Of a DNA stretch of 64,000 nucleotides, positions 15,193 through 23,589 are shown piece after piece. Source of the DNA: Kitasatospora viridis (GTDB lineage: Bacteria > Actinomycetota > Actinomycetes > Streptomycetales > Streptomycetaceae). Position 1 is the first letter of the stretch, and every line of letters begins with the position of its first letter. The stretch lies in assembly GCF_007829815.1 (NCBI RefSeq), contig NZ_VIWT01000001.1, forward strand, positions 2,131,501 to 2,195,500, written 5' to 3'. The notes under the pieces were generated by a model, which was given only the letters and a program-made list of their open reading frames with translations, had not been told where the DNA came from and searched no databases. The position numbers were made by a program, and so were the translations under genes.

Positions 15193-16233
15193 ATGTCCCT
15201 CCCCCTCTCCCGTCGGCTCGCCCAGGCCGCTCTGCTGGTCGCCGCCGGTGCGACCCCGCTGGCCGCCGCCGGGGCGGCGTCCGCGGCCGAGCTGATGCCC
15301 AAGGGCACCGACCTCGGGTCCGGGATCAGCAAGCTGGACGGCGTCACCTCCGCCTCAACGCTGAAGGGGGAGACCCACCAGCTCGGCCAGGCACTGGGCC
15401 GCACCGGCGCCGTGCTGAGCGGCACCGCGGTGCCCGCGATGGCCGACACCGCCGGGCTGGCCGCCGGCCAGGCGCTGCCGCACACCGACCACGCCGCCGA
15501 GGTGCTCAGCGACCCCGGCACGGCCGTCACCAACGCCACCACCAACGGCAGCGGGCCGCTGGCCGACACCATCGGCAAGGTCGCCCGGCTGACCCCGCTG
15601 GGCGGCCTGCTGCCCGCCGCCGCGCCGCGCTCCATGCCGCTCGGCGCCGACCAGGGCGCGGGGCTGGCCCAGGGCGCCGGACTCGCCCAGGGTGCCGGGC
15701 TGGCGCAGGGCGCGGGCCTGGCCCACGCCCCGGCGATGCCGACGGTGACCGGCGTGGACAAGGTGCTGAACGCCGACACCCTGAGCAACCCGGTGGACGC
15801 CACCGGCCGACTGGCCGGCCAGGTCCCGGCCACCGCCGGGCTGGCCGGCCAGCTGCCCGAGCAGAGCCGGCTCACCGGTGCGCTCGGCACCGACCGGCTG
15901 GCCGGCGCGCTCCCCCGCGACCTGAGCCAGCCGCCGTCCGCCCAGCAGCTGGACGCCGCGGTGCCGGCCACCGCGCAGCTCGGCGAGGCGCTGCCCGCCA
16001 CCCACGGCCTGACCGGCCAGCTGGCCGGCGCCGACCAGCTGGCGCACGCCCTGCCGGCCGCCGCCGACCTGCAGCACCCGACCACCGCCGCGGACGCCGC
16101 CCACCTGGCCGCCCTGGAGGGCCAGGCCACCGGCGCCACCCACCGGCTCGGCGGGCTGCCCGACCTGAGCGGGCTGACCGGCAGCCTGGGCACCGCCACC
16201 GGCGGCCTGAGCCACCTGCCCACCGTCAGCTGA
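15193..16233 (+). CDS. Secreted Ala/Gly/Leu-rich repeat protein, unknown function
   Basis: The protein has 346 residues. The N-terminus is a Sec signal peptide (basic SRR, hydrophobic AQAALLVAAGATPLAAAGA, then ASA-AE as likely cleavage site near residue 33). The mature part is low complexity: many degenerate repeats of the type (L)xGQLP / AGLAGQ, and a short perfect hexapeptide run of GAGLAQ (three copies and a fourth ending in AH) at 15655-15726. There are no cysteines, sortase motif or enzymatic motif. The composition suggests an extended structural or surface protein. The ATG has TTAGGAG 5 nt upstream. Homologues in streptomycetes are sometimes labelled ATP-binding protein, but I see no nucleotide-binding motif. 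Confidence 0.75.
   Translation: MSLPLSRRLAQAALLVAAGATPLAAAGAASAAELMPKGTDLGSGISKLDGVTSASTLKGETHQLGQALGRTGAVLSGTAVPAMADTAGLAAGQALPHTDHAAEVLSDPGTAVTNATTNGSGPLADTIGKVARLTPLGGLLPAAAPRSMPLGADQGAGLAQGAGLAQGAGLAQGAGLAHAPAMPTVTGVDKVLNADTLSNPVDATGRLAGQVPATAGLAGQLPEQSRLTGALGTDRLAGALPRDLSQPPSAQQLDAAVPATAQLGEALPATHGLTGQLAGADQLAHALPAAADLQHPTTAADAAHLAALEGQATGATHRLGGLPDLSGLTGSLGTATGGLSHLPTVS
15655..15726 (+). repeat. 18-bp tandem repeat coding for GAGLAQ
   Basis: Four consecutive in-frame 18-bp units encode GAGLAQ x3 and GAGLAH, with silent differences between copies. It is part of the low-complexity exported protein and could vary in copy number between strains. Confidence 0.85.
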
Positions 16234-16241
16234 CCCACCGG

Positions 16242-16286
16242 ACGCGGATGGGGGCCCGGTCCAGTGGACCGGGCCCCCATCCGCGT
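16242..16286. terminator. Very strong hairpin between convergent 15193 gene and dapC
   Basis: A perfect 22-bp inverted repeat (16242-16263 / 16265-16286) with a single central base sits 8 bp after one stop and 10 bp after the opposing one. It is a bidirectional terminator. Confidence 0.9.
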
Positions 16287-16296
16287 TGACGCTCGA

Positions 16297-17442
16297 TCAG
16301 GCCGTCAGCCGGGCCACCGCCGCGGCCACCCGCTCGTCGGTGGCGGTGAACGCCACCCGGACGAAGCGGTCGCCGGCCGGGCCGTAGAAGTCGCCCGGGG
16401 CCACCAGGACGCCCCGCTCGGCCAGCCAGGCCACCGTCTCCCAGCACGGCTCGTCCCGGGTCGCCCACAGGTAGAGGCTGGCCTCCGAGTGCTCGATCCG
16501 GAAGCCGGCCGCGGTGAGCGCCCCGCGCAGCGCGGCCCGCCGGGCCGCGTACCGCTCGCGCTGCTCGGCCACGTGCGCGTCGTCGCCGAGCGCCGCGATG
16601 GTCGCGGCCTGCACCGGCGCCGGCGCCATCATGCCGCCGTGCTTGCGGATCTCCAGCAGCTCGCGGACCACCACCGGGTCACCCGCCACGAAGGCGGCGC
16701 GGTAGCCGGCCAGGTTGGAGCGCTTGGAGAGCGAGTGCACCGCCAGCAGGCCCTCGTGCGAGCCGCCGCAGACGTCGGCGCGCAGCACCGAGACCGGCTC
16801 CGCCTCCCAACCCAGCTCCAGGTAGCACTCGTCGCTGACCAGCAGCGCCCGGTGCTCGCGGGCCCAGGCCACCGCCTCGCGCAGCTCCTGCGCGGTCAGC
16901 ACCCGGCCGGTCGGGTTGCCCGGCGAGTTGAGCCAGAGCAGCCGCACGCGGGATCCGTCCAGCTCCTCCAGCTTCTCGTAGGCCACCGGCTCGGCGCCGC
17001 AGAGCCGCGCGCCGACCTCGTAGGTCGGGTAGGCGAGCCGGGGGTAGGCCACCTGGTCGCCGGGGCCGAGGCCGAGCTGGCCGGGCAGCCAGGCCACCAG
17101 CTCCTTGGAGCCGACGGTCGGCAGCACGGCGCTCGGGTCGATCCCGGCGCCGGCCCGGCGGTTCAGCCAGCCGGCGATCGCCTCGCGCAGCGCCAGCGGT
17201 CCCCAGACGGTCGGGTAGCCGTGCGAGTCGCTCGCCTCGGCCAGCGCCCGCTGGACCAGCTCGGGCACCGGGTCCACCGGGGTGCCGACCGAGAAGTCGC
17301 ACAGCCCGTCGGGGTGGGCGAGCGCGGTGGCGCGGTACGGTTCGAGCTTGTCCCAGGGGAAGACCGGCAGCAGGTCGGAAACGCGGCGCGCCGCCCCCGG
17401 GTGACCCGGGAACGGCGCGCGCGGTGCATCAGTGGTGCTCAC
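16297..17442 (-). CDS. dapC: Succinyldiaminopimelate transaminase
   Basis: The protein has 381 residues of PLP fold type I (aminotransferase class I/II). The motifs are YPTVWGPLALREAIAGWLNRR, PTVGSKELVAWLPGQLGLG, YPTYEVGARLCGA, LNSPGNPTGR and SDECYLELGW. The PLP-lysine site is SLSKRSNLAGYR. It matches the actinobacterial DapC group that makes N-succinyl-LL-diaminopimelate from the keto precursor with glutamate. The product is the substrate of DapE, encoded at 12778-13875. The GTG start is 24 bp downstream of fdxA, so the two are co-transcribed, as are Rv1177-Rv1178 in M. tuberculosis. Confidence 0.9.
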   Translation of the reverse strand: MSTTDAPRAPFPGHPGAARRVSDLLPVFPWDKLEPYRATALAHPDGLCDFSVGTPVDPVPELVQRALAEASDSHGYPTVWGPLALREAIAGWLNRRAGAGIDPSAVLPTVGSKELVAWLPGQLGLGPGDQVAYPRLAYPTYEVGARLCGAEPVAYEKLEELDGSRVRLLWLNSPGNPTGRVLTAQELREAVAWAREHRALLVSDECYLELGWEAEPVSVLRADVCGGSHEGLLAVHSLSKRSNLAGYRAAFVAGDPVVVRELLEIRKHGGMMAPAPVQAATIAALGDDAHVAEQRERYAARRAALRGALTAAGFRIEHSEASLYLWATRDEPCWETVAWLAERGVLVAPGDFYGPAGDRFVRVAFTATDERVAAAVARLTA

Positions 17443-17466
17443 AGCTCAGCTTCCGCCGATCGATCG

Positions 17467-17793
17467 TCAGTGGTCCTGGTTCTGCGGGGGCAGCCCGGCG
17501 ATGAAGACGTGGTCCCGGTCGATCAGCCCCAGCTTGGAGGCGCCGCCCGGCGAACCGAGGTCGTCGAAGAACTCCACGTTGGCCTTGTAGTAGTCCTTCC
17601 ACTCCTCCGGGGTGTCGTCCTCGTAGAAGATCGCCTCGACCGGGCAGACCGGCTCACATGCACCGCAGTCGACGCACTCATCCGGGTGGATGTACAGAGA
17701 GCGCTTGCCCTCGTAGATGCAGTCAACCGGGCACTCTTCGATGCACGCCTTGTCCTTGACGTCGACACAAGGCTGCGCGATGACGTACGTCAC
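17467..17793 (-). CDS. fdxA: 7Fe ferredoxin (3Fe-4S / 4Fe-4S)
   Basis: The protein has 108 residues. Cysteines are arranged as CVDVKDKACIEECPVDC near the N-terminus (the 3Fe-4S-type spacing and the crossing Cys) and CVDCGACEPVCP for the second cluster. A C-terminal tail, EEWKDYYKANVEFFDDLGSPGGASKLG, is typical of actinobacterial FdxA/FdxC. It carries low-potential electrons in the cytosol; the partner enzyme is unknown. The GTG start is preceded by an excellent RBS (GAGGAGGAA). It is the first gene of an operon with dapC, divergent from the GNAT gene. Confidence 0.95.
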   Translation of the reverse strand: MTYVIAQPCVDVKDKACIEECPVDCIYEGKRSLYIHPDECVDCGACEPVCPVEAIFYEDDTPEEWKDYYKANVEFFDDLGSPGGASKLGLIDRDHVFIAGLPPQNQDH

Positions 17794-17918
17794 GCTGTCG
17801 TTCCTCCTCGGTTGGGCCGTTGCCCAAACTATGTGCTTCCGTGCGCGGGTGAGCGCTGCTCGTCGATGCCCGCCCCTAGTATCGCGGGTCAGAGACTACA
17901 AATGCACCGGAGGTTACC

Positions 17919-18941
17919 TTGAGCACCAGCCAGTTTCCGGCCAGCGTCCCGGGAACGGTCCGGATAGACCGCTCTGACGTGGGACGACGGGTGTCGGTGC
18001 GGAGGCTGGAAGCGGCTCTTGACTGTGCCACCGGACGTCCGGTGTTCCGGGATGTGATCGGCGTGCTCACATCATGGGACGAATACGAACTCGTGGTGAT
18101 CGGCCGGGACCGGACCGAGAGCCGGATTCCGGTGGACCGGCTGGTGGCCGGAAAGCCGGTGCCGCCGTTCCCGGCCCGCCGGGGCGAACTGCCCGCGGCC
18201 TCCCCGACCGAACTGCAGCGCCTCGCCGCCGGCAGCTGGCCGGCCCTGGAGCGCGAGCAGCTCGGCGACTGGACGCTGCGGGCGGCGGCCGGCTTCACCA
18301 AGCGGGCCAACTCGGTGCAGGCGCTGGGCGACCCCGGGCTGCCGCTGCCGGAGGCGCTGGCGGCGGTCCGCGCCTGGTACGCGGCCCGCGCGCTGCCCGC
18401 GCTGGTGGAGGTCACCTCGCCCGGCACCGACCCGGCGCTGGCCGCCCTGCTGGACGGGCTGGAGCAGCTGACCCGGGCCCACCTGCAGACCGCGCCGCTG
18501 GCCCCCCTCGCCCGCCCGGTGCCGGGCGCGGAGCTGGTCCGGCTGGCCACCGCCGCCGACGAGGGCTGGCTGGCGCTCTACCACCTGACGGCCGGCAGCC
18601 CGCAGATGCTGCTGGCCGCCCGTCAGCTGCTGCACGGCGGGCCCTCGGTCTGGTTCGCCCAGGTGCCCGGCGAGGCCGGCGGGGAGCCGCTGGCGATCGG
18701 ACGGTGCGTCATCGACGGTCCGTGGGCGCACTTCAGCGCCGTCGAGGTGAGCCCGGCGGCGCGCCGGCGCGGGCTGGCCACCGCCGTGATGTCCGCACTG
18801 GCGGCGCGCGCCGCGGAGGAGGGCGCGCGGGCCGGCTACCTGCAGGTGGAGGCCGACAACGACGGCGCCCTGGCGCTCTACGACCGGCTCGGTTTCACCA
18901 CCAGTCACACTTACCACTACGTCCGGCTTCCCCAGGCTTAG
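17919..18941 (+). CDS. GNAT-family N-acetyltransferase with N-terminal beta domain
   Basis: The protein has 340 residues. A roughly 90-residue N-terminal domain (GRRVSVRRLEAALDCATGRPVFRDVIGVLTSWDEYELVVI) looks like a small beta barrel, perhaps SH3-like. A middle part with an acetyltransferase-like repeat (about 95-200) follows. The C-terminal GNAT core has VEVSPAARRRGLATAVMSALAARAAEEGARAGYLQVEADNDGALALYDRLGFTTSHTYHY, with the R/QxxG/A acetyl-CoA loop (RRRGLA). The substrate is unknown. The start is TTG at 17919 with a strong RBS (GGAGGTTACC), which is rarer than ATG/GTG and may limit expression. It is divergent from fdxA. Confidence 0.82.
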   Translation: MSTSQFPASVPGTVRIDRSDVGRRVSVRRLEAALDCATGRPVFRDVIGVLTSWDEYELVVIGRDRTESRIPVDRLVAGKPVPPFPARRGELPAASPTELQRLAAGSWPALEREQLGDWTLRAAAGFTKRANSVQALGDPGLPLPEALAAVRAWYAARALPALVEVTSPGTDPALAALLDGLEQLTRAHLQTAPLAPLARPVPGAELVRLATAADEGWLALYHLTAGSPQMLLAARQLLHGGPSVWFAQVPGEAGGEPLAIGRCVIDGPWAHFSAVEVSPAARRRGLATAVMSALAARAAEEGARAGYLQVEADNDGALALYDRLGFTTSHTYHYVRLPQA

Positions 18942-18958
18942 CCGCCGTCGTACGTTCT

Positions 18959-18990
18959 TGGAATCGTAGGTGCCTGGAACCGCAGGTGCC
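18959..18990 (+). repeat. Tandem 16-bp repeat upstream of the SirB1-like gene
   Basis: TGGAATCGTAGGTGCC (18959-18974) is followed directly by TGGAACCGCAGGTGCC (18975-18990) and a partial third copy, TGGAGCAGCACC. It lies between the GNAT stop and the next gene, where a direct-repeat operator would be expected. Confidence 0.6.
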
Positions 18991-19038
18991 TGGAGCAGCA
19001 CCGCACCCGTGTCGCACACGAAAGCCACCGCAGCCACC

Positions 19039-19914
19039 GTGACCGAGCAGAGCAGAGCCCGCTTCCGCACCGAGGCCAGGTCCGAGCAGCCCGATGCGGT
19101 GCTGCTCTGCGTGCTGGCCGCCGCCGAGCACACCCTGTCGGCCCCCGGCGCCGCCGGTGACGGCCCGCCACCCACCCTGGACGAGCTGCTGGGCGCCTGC
19201 CAGGCCGCCCTGGACCGGCACGCGGCCGCCGTGCGCCGGGCGGTGGCCGAGCGCCGGCCGACCACCCCGGAGGAGACCGCGGCACTGCTGGCCGCCGTGC
19301 TGGCCGGGCGCGAGCGGTTCCACGGGCGGCAGTCGGACTACCGGCGGTTGGAGTCCTCGCTGCTGCCCGAGGTGCTGCGGCGCCGGCGCGGGCTGCCGAT
19401 CATGCTCTCGCTGGTCTGGCAGGCGGTGGCGGCCCGGGCCGGGCTGACGGTGCACGGCATCGCGCTGCCGGGCCACTTCATCGTCGCGGTGGGTGCGCCG
19501 CAGCCCGGCGACGAGTACGTGCTGGCCGACCCGTTCCACGGCGGCCGGCCGCTCAGCACCGAGGACGCGGCGGCCATCGTGGTGGCGGCCGGGCACCCGT
19601 TCACGCCGGAACTCTTCACCCCGGCCGCGCCGCTGGACATCGTGCTGCGGGTGCTGGGCAACATCCGCGGCTGGGCCGGCGAACGGCCGGAGCAGGCCAG
19701 GACCCAGCTCTGGGCCACCGAACTGGCCCTGCTGCTGCCCCGGCACCCGGCCCAGCTGCGCCTGGAGCGGGCCGAGGTGCTGCTGCGGACCGGCGACTTC
19801 CTGGCCGGGGCGGCCGAGATGGAGGACTACGCGCGGATCCTGGACGCCTTCGACCCGGACTCGGCCGCCCGGGTCCGCCGGGAGGCCAGGGCGGCCCGGC
19901 ACCGGCTCAACTGA
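19039..19914 (+). CDS. SirB1 / transglutaminase-like family protein
   Basis: The protein has about 291 residues. The family core is YRRLESSLLPEVLRRRRGLPIMLSLVWQAVAARAGLTVHGIALPGHFIV, with the conserved GLPI-LS and LPGHF motifs of SirB1/YchA proteins. It is followed by LADPFHGG and a C-terminal TPR-like helical repeat (RAEVLLRTGDFLAGAAEMEDYARI). The transglutaminase-like fold has no catalytic Cys here, so enzymatic activity is doubtful. The start is uncertain: GTG at 19039 gives a natural N-terminus, while GTG at 19009 has a poorly spaced GGAG. It converges on the response-regulator gene with 25 bp between stops. Confidence 0.78.
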   Translation: MTEQSRARFRTEARSEQPDAVLLCVLAAAEHTLSAPGAAGDGPPPTLDELLGACQAALDRHAAAVRRAVAERRPTTPEETAALLAAVLAGRERFHGRQSDYRRLESSLLPEVLRRRRGLPIMLSLVWQAVAARAGLTVHGIALPGHFIVAVGAPQPGDEYVLADPFHGGRPLSTEDAAAIVVAAGHPFTPELFTPAAPLDIVLRVLGNIRGWAGERPEQARTQLWATELALLLPRHPAQLRLERAEVLLRTGDFLAGAAEMEDYARILDAFDPDSAARVRREARAARHRLN

Positions 19915-19939
19915 CGGGCCGGCACCTCCTGACGGCAGG

Positions 19940-20557
19940 TCAGAGCCAGCCCTTCTCCTTGGCCACCCGCACCGCCTCCGCCCGGTTGCGAGCGCCGGTC
20001 TTCTGGATCGCCATCGACAGGTAGTTGCGCACGGTGCCCTCGGACAGGTGCAGCCGGCGGGCGATCTCGGCGTTCACCGCGCCGTCCGCGGCGGCGGCCA
20101 GCACGTCCAGCTCCCGGCCGGTCAGCGGGTTGGCCCCCTCGGCGAGCGCGGCCGCGGCCAGCGTCGGGTCGATCACCCGCTCGCCGCGCAGCACCCGGCG
20201 CACCGCCTCGGCGAGTTCGGCCGCCGGCGCGTCCTTGACCAGGAAGGCGTCCGCGCCGGACTCCATGGCGCGGCGCAGGTAGCCGGGGCGCCCGAAGGTG
20301 GTGGCGATCACCACCTTGGTGCCGGGGCTCTGACGCCGGATCAGGGCGGCCGCCTCGATCCCGGTCATCCCGGGCATCTCGATGTCCAGCACCGCCACCT
20401 GCACCCGGTGCTCCAGCACCGCGGGCAGCACCTCGTCCCCCCGGGCCACCTGCGCCACCACGTCGATGTCGCCCTCCAGCGAGAGCAGCGCGGCCAGCGC
20501 CTCCCGCACCATCGACTGGTCCTCGGCGAGCAGCACCCGCACCTGATCGTCTGTCAT
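19940..20557 (-). CDS. NarL/LuxR-type response regulator
   Basis: The protein has 205 residues. The receiver domain (about 1-120) has acidic pocket E12/D13, the phosphorylation site D58 in VAVLDIEMPG, and conserved Thr and Lys (FLVKDAP). The C-terminal HTH (about 140-200) is LTGRELDVLAAAADGAVNAEIARRLHLSEGTVRNYLS. It is the last gene of an operon with ABC ATPase, permease and histidine kinase, and lies 10 bp behind the kinase. This layout resembles DesKR/LiaSR-type systems in which the regulator controls its own export pump. A perfect 14-bp inverted repeat upstream of the first gene (23590-23621) is a candidate binding site. Confidence 0.93.
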   Translation of the reverse strand: MTDDQVRVLLAEDQSMVREALAALLSLEGDIDVVAQVARGDEVLPAVLEHRVQVAVLDIEMPGMTGIEAAALIRRQSPGTKVVIATTFGRPGYLRRAMESGADAFLVKDAPAAELAEAVRRVLRGERVIDPTLAAAALAEGANPLTGRELDVLAAAADGAVNAEIARRLHLSEGTVRNYLSMAIQKTGARNRAEAVRVAKEKGWL

Positions 20558-20567
20558 ACCCGCGACC

Positions 20568-21842
20568 CTACGGCCTGCCCGGACTCACCCCCAGGGGGAC
20601 CAGGGCCCGGACCTTGAAGCCCTTGCCGTGCCGGCCGGTGTCGGTCTCCAGCCGGCCGCCGACCAGCGAGAGCCGCTCGTCCAGACCGGTCAGCCCGTTG
20701 CCGGGGCCGGACTTGCCCGGGCCGCGGCCGTTGTCCATGACCTCCAGCACCGCGAACCGGCTGCCCTCGCCGTCCCAGGTCTCGTCCAGCGCCACGGTGC
20801 ACAGGGTGGCCCCCTCGGCGTGCCGGACCACGTTGGTGACCGCCTCGCGCAGCGCCCAGGCCAGCGTCTCGGCCTCCGGGCCGCCCAGGCCCGGGTGCTC
20901 CTCGGTGAGCGTGGAGGGCGCCTCCAGGGTGACCCCGGTGGTGGCCAGCGCGGTGCGGGCGGCGGCCAGTTCGACCGACAGGCTGGGCTTGCGGTAGCCG
21001 GAGATCGCGGACCGCACGTCGGTCAGCGACTGCCGGGCCACCTGCTCGATGTCGGACACCTGGGCCCGGGCCTGCTCCTCCTTGCCGGCGTCCATGAACC
21101 GGCCGGCCAGCTCGCTCTTCAGGGTGATCAGCGAGAGCGAGTGCCCGAGCAGGTCGTGCATGTCCCGGGCCAGCCGCAGCCGTTCCTCCGCGGCGGCCAG
21201 GTGGGCCGCCACCTCGCGGGCCTCGCGCAGCTCCCGCATGGTGCCGACCAGCCGCTGCAGGCCGGTCATCGCCGCGCCGCTGAGGAAGGTGGGCAGCGCC
21301 AGCGCGCCGAGCGAGGCGGGCGAGTGGACGGTGCCCAGGGCGACGGCCGCCAGCAGCGCCGTCACCGAGGCGACCCCGGCGAGCGCGAAGCGCACCGGCA
21401 GCACCGCGCCGACGGTCACCGAGAGGTAGGTGAAGAGCCCGAGCCACTCGCCGCCGAACCCGACCGAGGTGCCCAGCGCGATCAGGCCCATCAGGGCGGT
21501 CAGCGGGTAGGTGCCGCGCCACCAGTCGCCGTTGCTGGAGCGGAAGATCACCAGGCTCAGGTAGCTGGCCAGGAAGGCGGCCAGGGCCACCGCGCCGGCC
21601 ACCGTGCCCACCGTGCCGTGCCGGCCGCCCGCCAGGTCCTTGATCGGGTAGACCAGGTAGAACATCCACAGCAGCATCCAGCAGAGCTTCACCAGCAGCT
21701 GCCGCCTGCTCTCCACCGGCGCCCCGGGGACGTTCAGCACGCGTTCGCCGGCGGCCGGCCGCGCGAGGAGCGCGGTCGGCCGGTCGGTGCGGGCCCGTTC
21801 GGCCCCCTGCTCCTGCTCGGTGGTCGCCATGGCGGTCATCAT
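20568..21842 (-). CDS. Sensor histidine kinase (HisKA_3 type)
   Basis: The protein has 424 residues. A cytoplasmic leader of about 45 residues is followed by five or six hydrophobic helices (about 50-190) with almost no extracytoplasmic domain, pointing to sensing within the membrane. The dimerisation/phosphoacceptor box is ERLRLARDMHDLLGHSLSLITLKSELA. The ATP-binding domain has LREAVTNVVRHAEG (N box) and DNGRGPGKSGPGNGLTGLDERLSLVGG (G boxes). The ATG at 21842 overlaps the permease stop (ATGA), favouring this start over ATGs at 21839 and 21830. It phosphorylates the adjacent regulator. The signal is unknown; bilayer stress or a membrane-active compound is likely by analogy. Confidence 0.92.
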   Translation of the reverse strand: MMTAMATTEQEQGAERARTDRPTALLARPAAGERVLNVPGAPVESRRQLLVKLCWMLLWMFYLVYPIKDLAGGRHGTVGTVAGAVALAAFLASYLSLVIFRSSNGDWWRGTYPLTALMGLIALGTSVGFGGEWLGLFTYLSVTVGAVLPVRFALAGVASVTALLAAVALGTVHSPASLGALALPTFLSGAAMTGLQRLVGTMRELREAREVAAHLAAAEERLRLARDMHDLLGHSLSLITLKSELAGRFMDAGKEEQARAQVSDIEQVARQSLTDVRSAISGYRKPSLSVELAAARTALATTGVTLEAPSTLTEEHPGLGGPEAETLAWALREAVTNVVRHAEGATLCTVALDETWDGEGSRFAVLEVMDNGRGPGKSGPGNGLTGLDERLSLVGGRLETDTGRHGKGFKVRALVPLGVSPGRP

Positions 21843-22561
21843 GCCTGCTGGGTGTCCCGGCGGTACAGGAAGGCGGCGGCGGCCACGAAGACCACCAGGA
21901 AGCCGACCAGACCGGCCGCCGCCCCGGTGTCGAAGCCCTGGCCCGGGTGCACGAAGTTGCCCAGCTGGTTGTACATGTAGACGGGGTCGAACCGGGCGAT
22001 GGTCTTCAGCGTGCCGGTGGCCGGGAACCAGGTGCCGCCCAGCGCCGAGAACAGCATGTAGACGACCAGCACGATCGGCTGCACCGCGTTCGGCTCGGCC
22101 GCGTAGCCCAGCGCCACGCCCAGCGCGGCGAAGACGAAGCTGCCCGCCCAGAGCGCCAGCACCAGGCCCAGCCACTGGCCGGCCCCGAGCCGGACCCCCT
22201 CGACGGCGCCGAGGGCGAAGACGCCCAGGATCGCCGGCAACGTGGTCGCCGCGCAGGCCGCGATCTTCGCGGCGGTGTAGGCCCACCCGGGCAGCGCGGT
22301 CAGTCGCAGCTGCCGGGTCCAGCCGGCCTTGCGCTCCAGCGCGATCCGCTGCGCGCTGCCGGTGAGCACCGCGCCGACCGAGCCGAAGGTGGCCATCGAG
22401 ACCATGAAGTAGGACTTGGCACTGAGCCCGCCGGCCACCGGGTGGCTGCCGTACGCGCTGATGAAGACGAAGTACAGGATCGCCGGGTACAGCACGCTGA
22501 AGAACACGTACCGCCGGTTCCGCAGGGTCCGCAGGATCTCCAGCTTGATCAGGGTCCTCAT
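21839..22561 (-). CDS. ABC-2 type transporter permease
   Basis: The protein has 240 residues with six predicted transmembrane helices. The N-terminus, MRTLIKLEILRTLRNRRYVFFSVLYPAILYFVF, is typical of ABC-2 (DrrB/NatB-like) exporters. LRLTALPGWAYTAAKIAACAATTLPAILG also matches the family, as does the LGGTWFPATGTLKTIARFDPVYMYNQ segment before the last helices. It pairs with the ATPase encoded just upstream (start overlaps its stop by 4 bp). The complex exports an unknown substrate, probably lipid or a hydrophobic compound. Confidence 0.92.
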   Translation of the reverse strand: MRTLIKLEILRTLRNRRYVFFSVLYPAILYFVFISAYGSHPVAGGLSAKSYFMVSMATFGSVGAVLTGSAQRIALERKAGWTRQLRLTALPGWAYTAAKIAACAATTLPAILGVFALGAVEGVRLGAGQWLGLVLALWAGSFVFAALGVALGYAAEPNAVQPIVLVVYMLFSALGGTWFPATGTLKTIARFDPVYMYNQLGNFVHPGQGFDTGAAAGLVGFLVVFVAAAAFLYRRDTQQA

Positions 22562-23508
22562 CGCGCGCTCTCCTCGGCGAGCTCGGTCGCCTCGGCGGCC
22601 TCGGTGATGGTCAGGAAGGCCTGCTCCAGGCCCAGGCTGGTGACCTCCAGCCCGCGCGGGTAGCAGCCCGCCCGGTAGAGGCCGGCGACCACGGCGTCCG
22701 CGTCGGTCGCCCGGATCCGCACCGTGCGGACCGCGTCGGCCGGGCCGCTGATGTCCAGCGCCGCCAGGCCCGGCAGGGCCCGCAGCAGCGTGTCGTCCAC
22801 GAAGCCGTCGGCGGCGTGCAGTTCGAAGCTGACCCGGCGGGCGCCGGCCCGGGCCTTGATCTCGGCCGAGGAGCCGTCGGCGATCAGCCGGCCGCGGTGC
22901 AGCACCAGCACCCGGTCGGCGATCGAGTCGGCCTCCTCCAGGTAGTGGGTGGCGAAGAGCACCGTGCGGCCCAGGTCGGCCTGCCGGCGCATGCTGGCCC
23001 AGAAGTGCTGCCGGACCGAGACGTCCATGCCGGTGGTCGGCTCGTCCAGCACGATCAGGTCGTTGGCGCCGGCCACCGCCAGCGCGAACCGGACCCGCTG
23101 CTCCTGCCCGCCGGAGAGCTTGTCCACCCGGCGGTCGGCGATCTCCTCCAGGCCGGCCTCGTGCATCACCTCGGCCGGCTTGTGGCCGCGCGGGTGCACG
23201 TCGCAGGCCAGCTTGACCAGCTCGCCGACCTTGACGTCGGTCATCAGGCCGCCGCTCTGCAGCATCGCGCCGACCCGGCCGGCCTCGATGGCGGCGCGGG
23301 GGGTGCCGCCGAACAGCGTCACCGAACCCTGGTCGGGCTCGCGCAGGCCGAGCAGCAGGTCGAGGCTGCTGGACTTGCCGGCGCCGTTGGGCCCGAGCAG
23401 CGCGACCGTCTGCCCCGGGTACAGCGTCAGGTCCAGGCCGTTCACCGCCTTGACCTTGCCGTAGCTCTTGCTGACCTGCCGGAAGGCGGCCACTTCCCCG
23501 TTGTCCAT
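22558..23508 (-). CDS. ABC transporter ATP-binding protein (exporter)
   Basis: The protein has 316 residues. The motifs are Walker A GPNGAGKSS, a Q-loop region around QSGGLMTDVKVGE, signature LSGGQEQRVRFAL, Walker B LIVLDEPTTGMD and switch His in ATHYLEEADSIADR. A roughly 100-residue C-terminal extension (KARAGARRVSFELHAADG) is typical of DrrA/CcmA-type exporters. It is the first gene of the four-gene operon. RBS AAGGG lies upstream of the ATG at 23508. Translational coupling runs through to the kinase. The cognate response regulator probably controls this promoter (inference). Confidence 0.93.
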   Translation of the reverse strand: MDNGEVAAFRQVSKSYGKVKAVNGLDLTLYPGQTVALLGPNGAGKSSSLDLLLGLREPDQGSVTLFGGTPRAAIEAGRVGAMLQSGGLMTDVKVGELVKLACDVHPRGHKPAEVMHEAGLEEIADRRVDKLSGGQEQRVRFALAVAGANDLIVLDEPTTGMDVSVRQHFWASMRRQADLGRTVLFATHYLEEADSIADRVLVLHRGRLIADGSSAEIKARAGARRVSFELHAADGFVDDTLLRALPGLAALDISGPADAVRTVRIRATDADAVVAGLYRAGCYPRGLEVTSLGLEQAFLTITEAAEATELAEESAR

Positions 23509-23589
23509 CCCCGAATCCCTTCGCTGCCGTTCCTGCGACTCCTCAAGGATCCGTTGCGCGGCGGGGTCGGCGGCAGTGCGGCGGGTCGT

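Noticed and set aside
15655..15726. Possible mobile or phase-variation repeat
   Set aside because: The 18-bp units keep the reading frame and carry silent differences, so they are ordinary coding repeats; no transposase is near.
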